Assembly (NCBI GenBank): GCA_020725115.1
Contig: DYFR01000001.1
Span: forward strand, 62,001-126,000
From: Thiohalomonas denitrificans
Lineage (GTDB): Bacteria; Pseudomonadota; Gammaproteobacteria; Thiohalomonadales; Thiohalomonadaceae
Length of the DNA: 64,000 bases
Direction: 5' to 3'
Positions 44,841 to 54,298 of this stretch are shown in pieces. Each line of letters begins with the position of its first letter. Position 1 is the stretch's first letter. The notes under the pieces are model-generated. The model was not told the origin of the DNA. It was given only the letters and a program-made list of their open reading frames with translations, and made no database searches. The translations under genes and the position numbers were made by a program.

Positions 44841-46058
44841 TCAATGCGCCGACCACTGCACGGTGGAAAGGTCGATGCCTTCCTTGTACATGTCCCACAG
44901 CGGGGACAATTCGCGCAGCTTGGAAATTTTCTGGTGGATCAGTTCGACCGCATGGTCGATATCCTGCTCCGTGGTGAAGCGGCCGATGGAAAAGCGCAGC
45001 GAGCTGTGCGCCAGCTCGTCCGGACGACCGATGGCACGCAGCACATAGGACGGCTCCAGGCTGGCCGAGGTGCAGGCCGAACCGGAGGACACTGCCAGGT
45101 CGCGCAGCGCCATCATCAGCGACTCGCCTTCCACATAGTTGAAGCTGATATTGAGATTGTGCGGTACGCGGCGTTCCATGTCGCCGTTGACGTACACCTC
45201 TTCGATATCCTGCACACCCTTCAGCAGGCGGTCGCGCAGCATGCGGATACGCTCGTTTTCCTGCGCCATTTCTTCGCGGGCAATACGGAAGGCCTCGCCC
45301 ATGCCGACGATCTGGTGAGTCGGCAGGGTACCGGAACGCATGCCGCGCTCGTGACCGCCGCCGTGCATCTGCGCCTCGATGCGAACACGCGGCTTGCGCC
45401 GCACGTACAGTGCACCCATCCCCTTGGGGCCATAACACTTGTGGGCGGAGAAGGACATCAGATCGACCTTGAGCTTGTCCAGGTCAATGATTACCTTGCC
45501 GGCGCTCTGCGCCGCATCCACATGGAACAGGATGCCGCGGGCGCGGGTCATCTCGCCGATCGCTGCGATATCCTGAATCACGCCGATTTCATTGTTCACG
45601 TGCATGATGGACACCAGGATGGTATCGGGGCGCATGGCCGCCTCCAGCTTGACCAGGTCGATCATGCCGTTGGTTTCTGGCTCCAGGTAGGTCACCTCGT
45701 AGCCGAAGCGCTCCAGATGGCGACAGGTATCCAGCACCGCCTTGTGCTCGGTCTTGCTGGTGATGATGTGCTTGCCCTTCTTGGCGTAGAACTCGGCCAC
45801 GCCCTTGATGGCCAGGTTGTCCGACTCGGTGGCGCCGGAGGTCCAGACGATCTCCTTGGGGTCGCAGTTGACCAGCGCGGCGACCTGCTTGCGCGCCTCA
45901 TCCACCGCCTGCTCCGCCGCCCAGCCGAACGAGTGGGAGCGAGAAGCGGGATTACCGAAAAGGCCGCTATCCAGGGTCAGGAAACTGCACATCTTTTCCG
46001 CCACCCGCGGATCGACCGGGGTGGTGGCTGCATAATCCAGATAGATCGGTTTGCTCAT
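44841..46058 (-). CDS. iscS: Cysteine desulfurase IscS
   Basis: This 405-residue PLP enzyme converts cysteine to alanine and delivers persulfide sulfur. It starts [19 protein letters not shown]; the PLP Lys is in [10 protein letters not shown] and the catalytic Cys is in the loop [19 protein letters not shown]. The ATG at 46058 matches the standard N-terminus. It supplies IscU and probably tRNA thiolation. A second desulfurase gene lies directly upstream. Confidence 0.98.
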   Translation of the reverse strand: MSKPIYLDYAATTPVDPRVAEKMCSFLTLDSGLFGNPASRSHSFGWAAEQAVDEARKQVAALVNCDPKEIVWTSGATESDNLAIKGVAEFYAKKGKHIITSKTEHKAVLDTCRHLERFGYEVTYLEPETNGMIDLVKLEAAMRPDTILVSIMHVNNEIGVIQDIAAIGEMTRARGILFHVDAAQSAGKVIIDLDKLKVDLMSFSAHKCYGPKGMGALYVRRKPRVRIEAQMHGGGHERGMRSGTLPTHQIVGMGEAFRIAREEMAQENERIRMLRDRLLKGVQDIEEVYVNGDMERRVPHNLNISFNYVEGESLMMALRDLAVSSGSACTSASLEPSYVLRAIGRPDELAHSSLRFSIGRFTTEQDIDHAVELIHQKISKLRELSPLWDMYKEGIDLSTVQWSAH

Positions 46059-46085
46059 CACTCGCTCCATTCCTGCTAGCCGGTA

Positions 46086-47231
46086 TCACCAGGCCGTAAC
46101 GGCCATGGCCTGCAACCGGGCCGCCTGCGTGCGCAATGCGGCGATAAGGGTATCCACATCGTGTTCCGTGTTGCCGGCTCCGAAGCTGACACGCACCGCG
46201 CAGCGCGCGATTTCCGCCGTCACTCCCATCGCCTGCAGCACATGGCTGGGTTCGCTGTAGCCGCTGCCGCAGGCCGCACCGCTGGACAGCGCGATGCCCT
46301 GTCGATCCAGCTCCAGCAGCAGTGTCTCGCCGTCGATGCCGGGCAGGGCCAGAAATGCCGTGTTGGGCAGCCGTTCAGCCCCGGCGGCAAACACCACCGC
46401 CTGTGGCAGCTGCGCCTGCAGCCCCTGCTCCAGCCGCTGGCGCAGCACACTCATTCGTTCCTGCCGTGCCGGAAGCTCGGCCTGCGCCAGCTCGGCAGCC
46501 CGGCCAAATCCGACGATACCGGCCAGGTTCTCCGTACCGCCGCGACGACTCTTTTCCTGTCCACCGCCATGCAGCAACGGCTCCAGCTCCACCGCCTTGT
46601 CCACCAGCAGCGCACCGACCCCCTTGGGGCCATACAGCTTGTGCGCCGAGATACTCATCAAGTGGGCACCGCTGGCGGAAAAATCAACCGGCAGCTTGCC
46701 CAGCGCCTGTACCGCATCGGTATGCAGCACGGCACCGGCGGCACGCACCACCTCTGCGATGGAGGCGATGTCATTCACCACGCCAGTCTCGTTATTGGCC
46801 ATCATTACCGAAACCAGGCATGTGTCCGCCCGCAGCGCAGCAGTTACCGCCTGCGCCGTCACCTCTCCCTGGTTTTTCACCGGAATTGTTTCCACCGTCC
46901 AGCCCAGGCGGCGCAGTGCCGCCGCCGGCTGCTGTACCGAGGCATGTTCCACGGCACTGACTGCGAGACGTGAGGCCGCCATCCGCGCGGTCACGCCCTT
47001 GAGGGCGGCATTATTGGCCTCCGTCCCGCCGGAGGTGAATATCACCTGCGAGGGATGGGCACACGCCAGTGCCGCCACCTGCTCCCGTGCCTGCTCCAGC
47101 GCCGCGCGCGCTGCGCGTCCCGGCGCATGAACGCTGGAAGGGTTGCCATAGGCGCCCCTGAGCCAGGGAAGCATTGCCTCCAGCACCCGCTCATCAAGCG
47201 GGGTGGTGGCATTGTGGTCCAGATAGATCAC
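46086..47231 (-). CDS. Second cysteine desulfurase, NifS/IscS family
   Basis: This 381-residue PLP enzyme lies between iscR and iscS. It starts (GTG) MIYLDHNATTPLDERVLEAM. PLP Lys is in SISAHKLYGPKGVGALL. The catalytic loop is ALSSGAACGSGYSEPSHVL, so Lys and Cys are both kept. It is closer to NifS-like desulfurases than to IscS in its shorter length and active loop. Its presence makes the operon iscR-desulfurase-iscS-iscU. The paralogue may supply sulfur for a different acceptor or conditions; that is inference. Spacing to iscR is 23 nt, so co-transcription is likely. Confidence 0.93.
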   Translation of the reverse strand: MIYLDHNATTPLDERVLEAMLPWLRGAYGNPSSVHAPGRAARAALEQAREQVAALACAHPSQVIFTSGGTEANNAALKGVTARMAASRLAVSAVEHASVQQPAAALRRLGWTVETIPVKNQGEVTAQAVTAALRADTCLVSVMMANNETGVVNDIASIAEVVRAAGAVLHTDAVQALGKLPVDFSASGAHLMSISAHKLYGPKGVGALLVDKAVELEPLLHGGGQEKSRRGGTENLAGIVGFGRAAELAQAELPARQERMSVLRQRLEQGLQAQLPQAVVFAAGAERLPNTAFLALPGIDGETLLLELDRQGIALSSGAACGSGYSEPSHVLQAMGVTAEIARCAVRVSFGAGNTEHDVDTLIAALRTQAARLQAMAVTAW

Positions 47232-47254
47232 AGCATCAGGGACACTGACATCCC

Positions 47255-47734
47255 CTAGCTGGCAACTGCCTTCCTGCCCGCCGTCAGGGACACGGGTTTG
47301 TGCTCATGGTGCGGCGCATGTGCCTCACGCCCATGATGCTGTGCCACCAGCTTGGCCAGGCTGATACCCTGCAGGAAGGTATAAATCTGGTTGCTCAGGT
47401 CACACCACAGCTCGTGAGTAAGGCACTGGCCTTCCTCATGGCAGTTGCCCATGCCGTTGCAGCGCATGGCATCAACCTTTTCGTCCACCGCGGTAATCAC
47501 GTCGGCGACGCAGATCTCGGCGGCATCACGGCTCAGGCGGTAACCACCGCCGGGACCGCGGGCGGAATCCACCAGCCCGTTCTTGCGCAGTTTGGAAAAC
47601 AGCTGCTCCAGATAAGAAAGGGATATCCCCTGCCGCTGGGAGATATCGGCCAGCGTAATGGGGCCATCCTTGTAATGGAGAGCCAGGTCCAGCATTGCAG
47701 TGACCGCGTAGCGGCCTTTCGTAGTCAGCCTCAT
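47255..47734 (-). CDS. iscR: Fe-S-sensing transcriptional regulator IscR
   Basis: This 159-residue Rrf2-family regulator carries a winged helix-turn-helix at about 1-75 ([40 protein letters not shown]). The [2Fe-2S] ligands lie in [19 protein letters not shown] (three Cys and one His). When loaded it represses isc genes. It is first in the isc operon and probably represses its own promoter, which lies in the cysE-iscR spacer. Confidence 0.97.
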   Translation of the reverse strand: MRLTTKGRYAVTAMLDLALHYKDGPITLADISQRQGISLSYLEQLFSKLRKNGLVDSARGPGGGYRLSRDAAEICVADVITAVDEKVDAMRCNGMGNCHEEGQCLTHELWCDLSNQIYTFLQGISLAKLVAQHHGREAHAPHHEHKPVSLTAGRKAVAS

Positions 47735-47782
47735 TGCCTTATCCCTATTGACCCAGTAAAGTTGTGGACGTCGGTAGCGCGT

Positions 47783-47811
47783 AAATTAACAATACCAACC
47801 AAATCAGTCAA
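47783..47811 (-). promoter_or_regulatory. Sigma-70 promoter of the isc operon with possible IscR site
   Basis: TTGACT (47806-47811) and TAATTT (47783-47788) are separated by exactly 17 nt on the minus strand, about 50 nt before iscR. The -35 overlaps the cysE stop codon. GACTGATTTGGTTGGTAT across this region partly matches the type 1 IscR site, with several mismatches. Confidence 0.6.
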
Positions 47812-48631
47812 CTTTTTTTTCCACTCGTTCCGCAGGGCATCCGCTGCACTCCTCGCTGCTCTTGCAGCCGGCCGCCGGCTCCGAACTGTTGCGGATTTCA
47901 CACGACCCCAGCGGCGGCACCGGGACATCGCCCAGTTCCGCTCCCAGCGCCTTCAGCCCCTTGCACATCTCCTCCATCTTGCTGTCCATGGCATGGATGT
48001 GGTCCAGCATGCAATTGATGGCGTTGGCCACCGGATCCGGCATGTCCTGGGTGGTGCCGTAGGCATCGAAGCCAATCTTCTCGGCGATGGCGCGGCGGCG
48101 CTCGGCGTGTTCGTCCACCTTGCGGCTAACCACCCGGCCGGGAATACCGACCACCGTGGCCCCCGCCGGCACGTCCTTCACCACCACCGCGTTGGAGCCG
48201 ATGCGCGCGCCCTTGCCGATGGTGATGGGGCCGAGCACCTTGGCGCCGGCGCCCACCACCACGTTGTCCTCCAGGGTGGGATGGCGCTTGCCCTTGTCCC
48301 AGCTGGTGCCGCCCAGGGTAACACCGTGATAAAGAGTGCAGTCATCGCCGATCACCGCGGTCTCGCCGATCACCACCCCCATGCCATGGTCGATGAAGAA
48401 GCGGCGGCCGAGGGTGGCGCCGGGGTGGATCTCGATGCCGGTGAGCCAGCGCGCCAGGTGGGAGAAGATACGCGCCAGCCAGCGCCAGCCCCAATGCCAC
48501 AGGCGGTGGCTGAGACGATGCACCAGTACAGCATGCAGCCCTGGATAGGCCGTAAGGATTTCCAGGGTGCTGCGCGCCGCCGGGTCGCGCTCGAAGATGC
48601 AGCGGATGTCCTCGCGTAAGGTATCGAACAT
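47804..48631 (-). CDS. cysE: Serine O-acetyltransferase with Cys-containing C-terminal tail
   Basis: This 275-residue enzyme makes O-acetylserine, the precursor of cysteine. The N-terminal helical domain ([20 protein letters not shown]) precedes a left-handed beta-helix of hexapeptide repeats, with [21 protein letters not shown] and catalytic residues in the LGG region. The C-terminal about 100 residues are not the usual CysE tail: they contain [25 protein letters not shown] and end KKVD. The four Cys in the tail resemble a metal or redox site. The gene is upstream of iscR, which fits a link between cysteine supply and desulfurases. Confidence 0.93.
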   Translation of the reverse strand: MFDTLREDIRCIFERDPAARSTLEILTAYPGLHAVLVHRLSHRLWHWGWRWLARIFSHLARWLTGIEIHPGATLGRRFFIDHGMGVVIGETAVIGDDCTLYHGVTLGGTSWDKGKRHPTLEDNVVVGAGAKVLGPITIGKGARIGSNAVVVKDVPAGATVVGIPGRVVSRKVDEHAERRRAIAEKIGFDAYGTTQDMPDPVANAINCMLDHIHAMDSKMEEMCKGLKALGAELGDVPVPPLGSCEIRNSSEPAAGCKSSEECSGCPAERVEKKVD

Positions 48632-48730
48632 GGGGAATAGGCCGTCAGGGATTTCCGATTAAATGTCTCGGCTTCATTCTCGCATAGAAGCTATCCGCAA
48701 ATGAACGTCGGGAAGGCTAAAACAGCGTTA

Positions 48731-48870
48731 TCTCGCCAAGACGCCAAGTACGCCAAGATAAACCGGAGCACACCAGCTCACCAGCCGCGGCCTTCCGCCC
48801 GTGACGGTACCAAGGTCAACCTGGCTTCTGGTTTTCTCTGCGCCTTGGCGTCTTGGCGTCTTGGCGAGAG
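48731..48870. repeat. Intergenic inverted repeat, CGCCAAG family
   Basis: Arms 48731-48757 (TCTCGCCAAGACGCCAAG type) and 48841-48870 (three CTTGGCG units) occupy the middle of the 281-nt cysE-trmJ spacer. Otherwise the spacer shows no ORF or clear promoter. Confidence 0.8.
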
Positions 48871-48912
48871 TACAGGGCATTTTTTCGGGGGTATCGCGGG
48901 CGCTCCGGGACA

Positions 48913-49659
48913 TCAGCGCCGCAGCTTCTTCTGCGTCTCGGTGAGGATGCCGCGCAGGATGTTGAGTTCGACACGCTCGGTACGGGCGCGATTGTAGAGC
49001 CGGCGCAGGCGGCGCATCACCTGGCGCGGATTGGCCGGGTCGAGAAACCCGATATCGATGAGCGTCTGCTCCAGATGGGTATAGAACGACTCCAGCTCGT
49101 CGGCACTGGCGTAGTCGCCCTCCTCGGCAACCAGCGGCGCCTCACCCAGCAGTGCCATGCGCACTTCGTAACTCACCACCTGCACCGCAGCCGCCAGATT
49201 GAGGGAGCTGTAATCGGCGTTGGCGGGAATGTGCAACAGATAATGGCAACGCTGCAGCTCCTCGTTGCTGAGGCCGGAATGCTCGCGGCCGAACACCAGC
49301 GCCACCTCCTGCCCGGCCACCGCTGCGGCGGTGGCGCGCTGCGCCGCACTGCGCGCATCGGACAGCGGCCAGGGCAGGGAACGCAGGCGGGCGCTGGCCC
49401 CCATGACCAGGGAACAATCCGTCAGCGCCTGATCCAGGCTGTCGCAGACCACGGCGCGGGTGAGCAGGTCGTCGGCCCCGGAGGCACGCGCGGTGGCCTC
49501 GGCGCAGGGGAACTGCTGCGGTCGCACCAGATACAGGCGCGACAGCCCCATCACCTTCATGGCCCGGGCTGCGGCACCGATGTTGCCCGGATGGCTGGTC
49601 TCGATCAGCACCACGCGCAGGCGGGCGAGGGCCGTCAAATTGTCTGCGGCAGGCTGCAT
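48913..49659 (-). CDS. trmJ: tRNA (cytidine/uridine-2'-O)-methyltransferase TrmJ
   Basis: This 248-residue SPOUT enzyme methylates the 2'-OH of position 32 in several tRNAs. SpoU motifs: HPGNIGAAARAMKVMG near the start, LVFGREHSGLSNEELQ, and NLAAAVQVVSYEVRMA. The C-terminal helical extension (about 165-248) is typical of TrmJ. It is divergently transcribed from suhB across 70 nt, so a shared promoter region is likely (TAGAAT at 49678-49683 may be the suhB -10). Confidence 0.95.
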   Translation of the reverse strand: MQPAADNLTALARLRVVLIETSHPGNIGAAARAMKVMGLSRLYLVRPQQFPCAEATARASGADDLLTRAVVCDSLDQALTDCSLVMGASARLRSLPWPLSDARSAAQRATAAAVAGQEVALVFGREHSGLSNEELQRCHYLLHIPANADYSSLNLAAAVQVVSYEVRMALLGEAPLVAEEGDYASADELESFYTHLEQTLIDIGFLDPANPRQVMRRLRRLYNRARTERVELNILRGILTETQKKLRR

Positions 49660-49729
49660 TGTTGGCCTTTTTTCATTTAGAATACGCGCCTTCCCTGTTC
49701 TTTCTCTTTAACAATCGGAGAGTGCCTCC

Positions 49730-50533
49730 ATGCACCCCATGCTCAATATCGCGGTCCGCGCAGCGCGCCGGGCCGGCGACATTATCGCCCGTTCCGCCGA
49801 ACATGTGGATGGCCTCACCGTCACCAGCAAGTCGCACAACGATTTCGTCAGCGAGGTGGATCGCCGCGCCGAACAGGAAATCATCCAGATCATCCGCAAG
49901 GCCTACCCGCATCACGGCATCCTGGCCGAGGAAAGCGGCGAACACAGCACCGACGCCGACACCTACCAGTGGATCATCGACCCGCTGGACGGCACCACCA
50001 ACTTCCTGCACGGCTTCCCGCAGTACGCCGTGTCCATCGCGCTGATGGTGAAGGGCCAGCTGGATCAGGCGGTGATCTACGATCCGGTAAGCCAGGATCT
50101 GTACACCGCCAGCCGCGGCGGCGGCGCCCAGCTCAACAACCGCCGCCTGCGCGTATCGCGCCGCAACGAACTGGACGGCACCCTCATCGGCACCGGCTTC
50201 CCCTTCCGCCAGCCGGACCTGCTCGACCCCTATCTCAACACCTTCCGCGCCATGGCGCCCAAGGTAGCCGACATCCGTCGTGCCGGCTCCGCCGCGCTGG
50301 ATCTGGCCTACGTGGCCGCCGGCCGCCTCGACGGTTTCTGGGAATTCGGCCTGTCGCCGTGGGACATGGCCGCGGGCGCCCTGCTGATCCAGGAGGCCGG
50401 CGGTGTGGTGAGCGACTTCGGCGGCGGGCAGAATTACCTCAGCAGCGGCAACATCGTCGGCGGCAACCTGAAGCTGCACGGCGCCATCCTCAAGACCATC
50501 CAGCCGGCCCTGCCGGAATCGCTGCGACGTTAA
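49730..50533 (+). CDS. suhB: Inositol-1-monophosphatase family protein SuhB
   Basis: This 267-residue protein has the IMPase metal-binding motifs EESGE, WIIDPLDGTTNFLHGFP and WDMAAGALLIQEAGG. In E. coli SuhB also joins the ribosomal RNA antitermination complex. It starts MHPMLNIAVRAARRAGD, with GGAGAG 7 bases upstream. The divergent arrangement with trmJ is the family's usual context. Followed by a REP-like repeat. Confidence 0.97.
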   Translation: MHPMLNIAVRAARRAGDIIARSAEHVDGLTVTSKSHNDFVSEVDRRAEQEIIQIIRKAYPHHGILAEESGEHSTDADTYQWIIDPLDGTTNFLHGFPQYAVSIALMVKGQLDQAVIYDPVSQDLYTASRGGGAQLNNRRLRVSRRNELDGTLIGTGFPFRQPDLLDPYLNTFRAMAPKVADIRRAGSAALDLAYVAAGRLDGFWEFGLSPWDMAAGALLIQEAGGVVSDFGGGQNYLSSGNIVGGNLKLHGAILKTIQPALPESLRR

Positions 50534-50540
50534 AAGATAG

Positions 50541-50611
50541 TGCAGGAGCCCACTCCGTGGGCGAATCGGTGCCTGACCCCGGCACATTCGCCGAGGCGAC
50601 TCGGCTCCTGC
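50541..50611. repeat. REP-like inverted repeat after suhB
   Basis: Arms TGCAGGAGCC (from 50541) and GGCTCCTGCA-type (to 50611), with an inner GGCGAATCGGTGCC / GGCACATTCGCC pair, lie directly downstream of suhB. Same family as 31384-31451. Confidence 0.8.
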
Positions 50612-50651
50612 AATAGTGCAGCGCTCAAGTTCCCGGCACTGTGACCGACAA

Positions 50652-50674
50652 CCTGAAGGACTCTTTACTTCAGG
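50652..50674 (+). promoter_or_regulatory. Hairpin ahead of a small ORF
   Basis: CCTGAAG (50652-50658) and CTTCAGG (50668-50674) are perfect complements around a nine-base loop. It is located after the suhB repeat and 15 nt before the GTG of the 57-aa ORF. It may be a suhB terminator remnant or a leader element. Confidence 0.3.
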
Positions 50675-50689
50675 CAACGGAACATCAGC

Positions 50690-50863
50690 GTGCAGGCACT
50701 CCGCATCAACCACATCACGCCCCTCGAGCTCACCATGCGTGAAGTGCTCGACGGCATGGACGATCTGGCCAGCGGCTTTGCCTGGCAGAGCACGCCGGAC
50801 GTGTTCGAAATCATCGCCATCGAGGCACCGGCGGCGCAGCACGACAGTCACGCCGCCGCCTGA
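50690..50863 (+). CDS. Small hypothetical protein (57 aa)
   Basis: From GTG at 50690 (GGAA eight bases upstream) to TGA at 50863. The product begins VQALRINHITPLELTMREVL and includes GMDDLASGF, with an Ala-rich end. It has the high third-position GC of genuine genes here and is not a shadow of a larger gene: rnk on the other strand begins after it. No family recognised. The 333-nt interval between suhB and rnk otherwise holds a REP element and a hairpin. Confidence 0.4.
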   Translation: MQALRINHITPLELTMREVLDGMDDLASGFAWQSTPDVFEIIAIEAPAAQHDSHAAA

Positions 50864-50866
50864 TCC

Positions 50867-51277
50867 CTAGCGGTTGTACTCTCCGGCCGCCTCCGGCTGA
50901 TAGGTCACTTCCCGTACCCGCAGACGCAACACCTGCCCGCCCGGACCCGGCCAGTCGATCTCCTGTCCCGCCGCCAAGCCCAGCATGGCCGTCCCCACCG
51001 GCGCCAGGATGGACACCCGGCCCGCCGCACCATCGGCCTCGGTCGGATAGACCAGGGTCAACTCATATTCCCTGCCTTCACCCTCCTCCACACAGCGCGC
51101 CGTGGAATGCATGGTGATCACCCCGGCCGGCATCTGTTCCGGCTCCACCACCTCGGCCCGCTCCAGCTCCTGGCGCAGGGCCTCCGCGGCCGACAGGTGG
51201 CGATACTGCGGCCGCTGCAGCATGGTATCCAGGCGGTCATAATCGCTGCTGGTGATCTTGATTGCGGGCATGCTCAT
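50867..51277 (-). CDS. rnk: Regulator of nucleoside diphosphate kinase (Rnk), GreA-like
   Basis: This 136-residue protein pairs a short N-terminal coiled-coil with a GreA/FKBP-like C-terminal domain: VITMHSTARCVEEGEGREYELTLVYPTEAD and VSILAPVGTAMLGLAAGQEIDWPGPGG. Rnk binds RNA polymerase but lacks the acidic tip of Gre factors. The start is the ATG at 51277; another ATG two codons downstream is possible. It is separated from secF by a strong terminator. Confidence 0.92.
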   Translation of the reverse strand: MSMPAIKITSSDYDRLDTMLQRPQYRHLSAAEALRQELERAEVVEPEQMPAGVITMHSTARCVEEGEGREYELTLVYPTEADGAAGRVSILAPVGTAMLGLAAGQEIDWPGPGGQVLRLRVREVTYQPEAAGEYNR

Positions 51278-51316
51278 GTCACTTCACTCCTCATTGCTGC
51301 ACTGCAACGCCGTTCC

Positions 51317-51356
51317 AAAAAACACAGGGCCGGCACCTTGCGGGCCGGCCCTGTGT
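51317..51356 (-). terminator. Rho-independent terminator after secF
   Basis: Arms 51322-51334 and 51344-51356 are perfectly complementary over 13 bp (ACACAGGGCCGGC). On the minus strand they are followed by TTTTTT (complement of 51317-51322). This is the strongest terminator in the window and ends the queA-tgt-yajC-secD-secF direction. Confidence 0.9.
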
Positions 51357-51414
51357 TGTCACCTTACGGGCCGGCCGGCGTCTTGCCAGGCTGCCCGGAT
51401 ATGTTCCGTACAAC

Positions 51415-52359
51415 CTAGCGGATTTCCTCCACTTCCTCTTCGCCCTCGCCTTCCTTCTTCACCGGCATCAGGTTCTGCTTGCTGATGCCCAGCGCCAGAG
51501 CGGCGGTGCTGGCCACATAGACTGAAGAATAGGTGCCGATGAGAATGCCGATGAGGAAGGCAACGGCAAAACCGCGAATCATCTCGCCGCCGAAGATCAC
51601 CAGTGCCAATACCACCAGCAAGGTGGTACCGGAGGTCAGGATGGTGCGTGACAGCGTCTGGTTGATGGACGTGTTGATTACCTCCACCGGCGTCGCCTTG
51701 CGCATCTTGCGGAAGTTTTCGCGGATGCGGTCGTAGACCACGATGGTGTCGTTGAGCGAGTAGCCAATCACCGCCAGCATCGCCGCCAGCACTGTCAGAT
51801 CGAAATTCCACTGGAACAGGGCGAACAGGCCGAAGATCAGGATCGGGTCGTGGATCAGGGCGATGATGGCGCCCACACCGAGACGATATTCGAAGCGCAG
51901 CGCCACATAGATCAGAATACCGATCAGGGCATACAGGATCGCCAGACCACCATTTTCCAGCAGTTCCTTGCCCACCTGCGGGCCGACAAACTCCACCCGG
52001 CGCAGATCCAGCGGCTCACCGGCCGCCTGCTGCAAGGTCATGTGCACTTCATTGCTGAGCGATGCCGAAGTCATACCCTCACGCGGCGGCACACGCACCA
52101 TTACCTCGCGTACGGTACCAATGTGCTGCACCACGGAGTCGCCATAGCCATTGGCCACCAAGGCGGCACGCACCTCGGTCAGTTCCGCCGGCTTGGAATA
52201 GCCCAGCTCGATGAGGGTGCCACCGGTGAAGTCGATGCCAAGGTTGAGTCCGCGCGTCATCAGGGCACCGATGGACACCACGAACAGCACGATGGAGATC
52301 ACCACGGCCAGCTTGCGCTTGCCGAGGAAATCAAAGTTGGCGTTACGGAATATCTGCAT
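51415..52359 (-). CDS. secF: Protein translocase subunit SecF
   Basis: This 314-residue inner-membrane protein works with SecD to use proton motive force in late export. It starts MQIFRNANFDFLGKRKL; six transmembrane helices and a periplasmic P1 domain follow. GLNLGIDFTGGTLIELGY and the GYSLNDTIVVYDRIREN segment in TM4-5 are conserved. The ATG at 52359 sits 10 nt after the secD stop and has the family N-terminus. The C-terminus is acidic (EGEGEEEVEEIR). Confidence 0.97.
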   Translation of the reverse strand: MQIFRNANFDFLGKRKLAVVISIVLFVVSIGALMTRGLNLGIDFTGGTLIELGYSKPAELTEVRAALVANGYGDSVVQHIGTVREVMVRVPPREGMTSASLSNEVHMTLQQAAGEPLDLRRVEFVGPQVGKELLENGGLAILYALIGILIYVALRFEYRLGVGAIIALIHDPILIFGLFALFQWNFDLTVLAAMLAVIGYSLNDTIVVYDRIRENFRKMRKATPVEVINTSINQTLSRTILTSGTTLLVVLALVIFGGEMIRGFAVAFLIGILIGTYSSVYVASTAALALGISKQNLMPVKKEGEGEEEVEEIR

Positions 52360-52369
52360 AGTCAATTTC

Positions 52370-54229
52370 TCATGCCAGCGGCAGCTTGGCCAGGCGGCGC
52401 TGGCGGCCATAGGTCAGATTCACGATGGCGCGGCTCACCATCACCGCGGTAAACATCGAGGTCAGGATGCCGATGGACAATGTCACCGCAAAGCCCTTGA
52501 CGGGACCCGTGCCGAAGCCGAACAGCACCACTGCCGCAATCAGGGTGGTGATGTTGGCGTCGGCGATGGTGGCAAAGGCGCGCTCATAGCCGGCGTTGAT
52601 GCTCGACTGCGGCGAGTTGCCGTTGTTCAGCTCCTCGCGGATGCGCTCGAAGATCAGCACATTGGCGTCCACCGCCATGCCCAGCGTCAGCACCACGCCG
52701 GCGATGCCGGGCAGGGTCAGCGTTGCCTGCAGCATGGACAGCACCGCCACGATCAGCACCAGATTGAGCATCAGGGCAAGGTTGGCGATCAGGCCGAACG
52801 AGCGGTACCAGAACACCATGAAGACCACCACCAGGGCGAAGCCGATGAGCACCGAGGCCACGCCCTGGTCGATGTTGTCCTGGCCGAGGCTGGGGCCGAT
52901 GGTACGTTCCTCGATGATCTCCATCGGCGCCGCCAGTGCGCCGGCGCGCAGCAGCAAGGCCAGATTGCGCGCCTCGTCCGCGCTGTCCAGGCCGGTGGTC
53001 TGGAATCGCTTGCTGAAGCGGTCACGGATCACGGCGACACTGATCACCTCTTCGGTGCGCGAAGTGGTGCGCTGCGACTGGCCATTGACCACCCTGGTCT
53101 CGGTCTTGGTTTCAATGAACACCACCGCCATGCGCTTGCCGACATTGTCGCGGGTGGTGTCATCCATGCGGCGTGCACCCTGGCCGTCCAGGGTAACGCT
53201 GACCATCGGCCCGCCGCTTTGCGAATCGATGCCGGAGGCCGCATCGATGATCTGATCGCCGGTGATGATCACCTGACGCTGCAACAGGAGCGGCTGACCC
53301 TGACGATCGTAATAGATGCGGCTCATGGCCGGCACGCGCCCGGCCAGGGCCTCTTCCACGCTGCGCTCCTCGTCCACCAGGTGGTATTCCAGGGTGGCAG
53401 TGGCGCCGAGGATATCCTTGGCACGGGCGGTGTCCTGCACGCCGGGCAACTGCACCACGATGCGCTCGTCGCCCTGCTGCTGGATCACCGGCTCGGCCAC
53501 GCCCAGCTCGTTGACGCGGTTGCGCAGGGTAGTGATGTTCTGCTGCAGGGCGAACTTCCTGATGTCGCGCAGCTCCTGTTCGCTCAGGGTTCCCTGCACA
53601 AAAAAGGCGCCCTCGCGCTCGCTGACATCCAACTGCAGATCGCGATACTCCTTGCGGATCAGTTCCTGTGCCCGATCGCGTTCCTCGATGCTGCGGAAAC
53701 GCGCCTCCACCCGGCCGGTGTTGGTGGCGATGGTAAGGTAGCGCAGCTTGTTCTCGCGCAGCAGGGTGCGCCAGTCACTGACGTAGCGCTCCAGGGCCTG
53801 CGCCGCTGCCGCATCCATATCCACCTGCATCAGGAAATGCACGCCGCCGCGCAGGTCGAGGCCGAGATACATCGGCAGGGCGTTGACGGCGCCGAGCCAG
53901 CCCGGTGTGGCCGGTGCCAGATTCAGCGCCACCGCGTAATTGTTGCCCAAGGTCTCGCGCACCACCTCGTAGGCCTTGAGCTGGGACTCGGTGCCGGTAA
54001 AGCGCAGCAGCAGGGTGTCGCCGACCAGTTCGGCACGCTTGAGTGCGATCCCCTGCGCCTGCAGCGCCTGCTCCAGGCGGCCGAGGGTAGCGTTGTCGAC
54101 CTTGCCGGCCCGTGTTGCCAGCACCTGTACCGCCGGATCGTCACCATACAGATTGGGCATTGCATAGAGCACGCCCGTCAGCAGGACGATGGCGATGAGC
54201 AGATATTTCCACAGGGGATACTTGTTCAT
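52370..54229 (-). CDS. secD: Protein translocase subunit SecD
   Basis: This 619-residue partner of SecF starts MNKYPLWKYLLIAIVLLTG with GGAG eight bases upstream; the GTG two codons earlier is less likely. First transmembrane helix, then a large periplasmic domain (about 35-430) with GLDLRGGVHFLMQVD and NQYLRYLT-like strands, then five transmembrane helices with GMAVDANVLIFERIREE. Standard length for Gammaproteobacteria. Directly between yajC and secF. Confidence 0.97.
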   Translation of the reverse strand: MNKYPLWKYLLIAIVLLTGVLYAMPNLYGDDPAVQVLATRAGKVDNATLGRLEQALQAQGIALKRAELVGDTLLLRFTGTESQLKAYEVVRETLGNNYAVALNLAPATPGWLGAVNALPMYLGLDLRGGVHFLMQVDMDAAAAQALERYVSDWRTLLRENKLRYLTIATNTGRVEARFRSIEERDRAQELIRKEYRDLQLDVSEREGAFFVQGTLSEQELRDIRKFALQQNITTLRNRVNELGVAEPVIQQQGDERIVVQLPGVQDTARAKDILGATATLEYHLVDEERSVEEALAGRVPAMSRIYYDRQGQPLLLQRQVIITGDQIIDAASGIDSQSGGPMVSVTLDGQGARRMDDTTRDNVGKRMAVVFIETKTETRVVNGQSQRTTSRTEEVISVAVIRDRFSKRFQTTGLDSADEARNLALLLRAGALAAPMEIIEERTIGPSLGQDNIDQGVASVLIGFALVVVFMVFWYRSFGLIANLALMLNLVLIVAVLSMLQATLTLPGIAGVVLTLGMAVDANVLIFERIREELNNGNSPQSSINAGYERAFATIADANITTLIAAVVLFGFGTGPVKGFAVTLSIGILTSMFTAVMVSRAIVNLTYGRQRRLAKLPLA

Positions 54230-54298
54230 GGACACAGCTCCAAAGGCCCGCTGCCGTGGCGGCAGCGGGCCGGGGTACTCAATTGTTGTTACCTGGGA

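Noticed and set aside
49673-50851. 392-aa minus-strand ORF opposite suhB
   Set aside because: SuhB on the plus strand has all IMPase motifs; the opposite frame has none.
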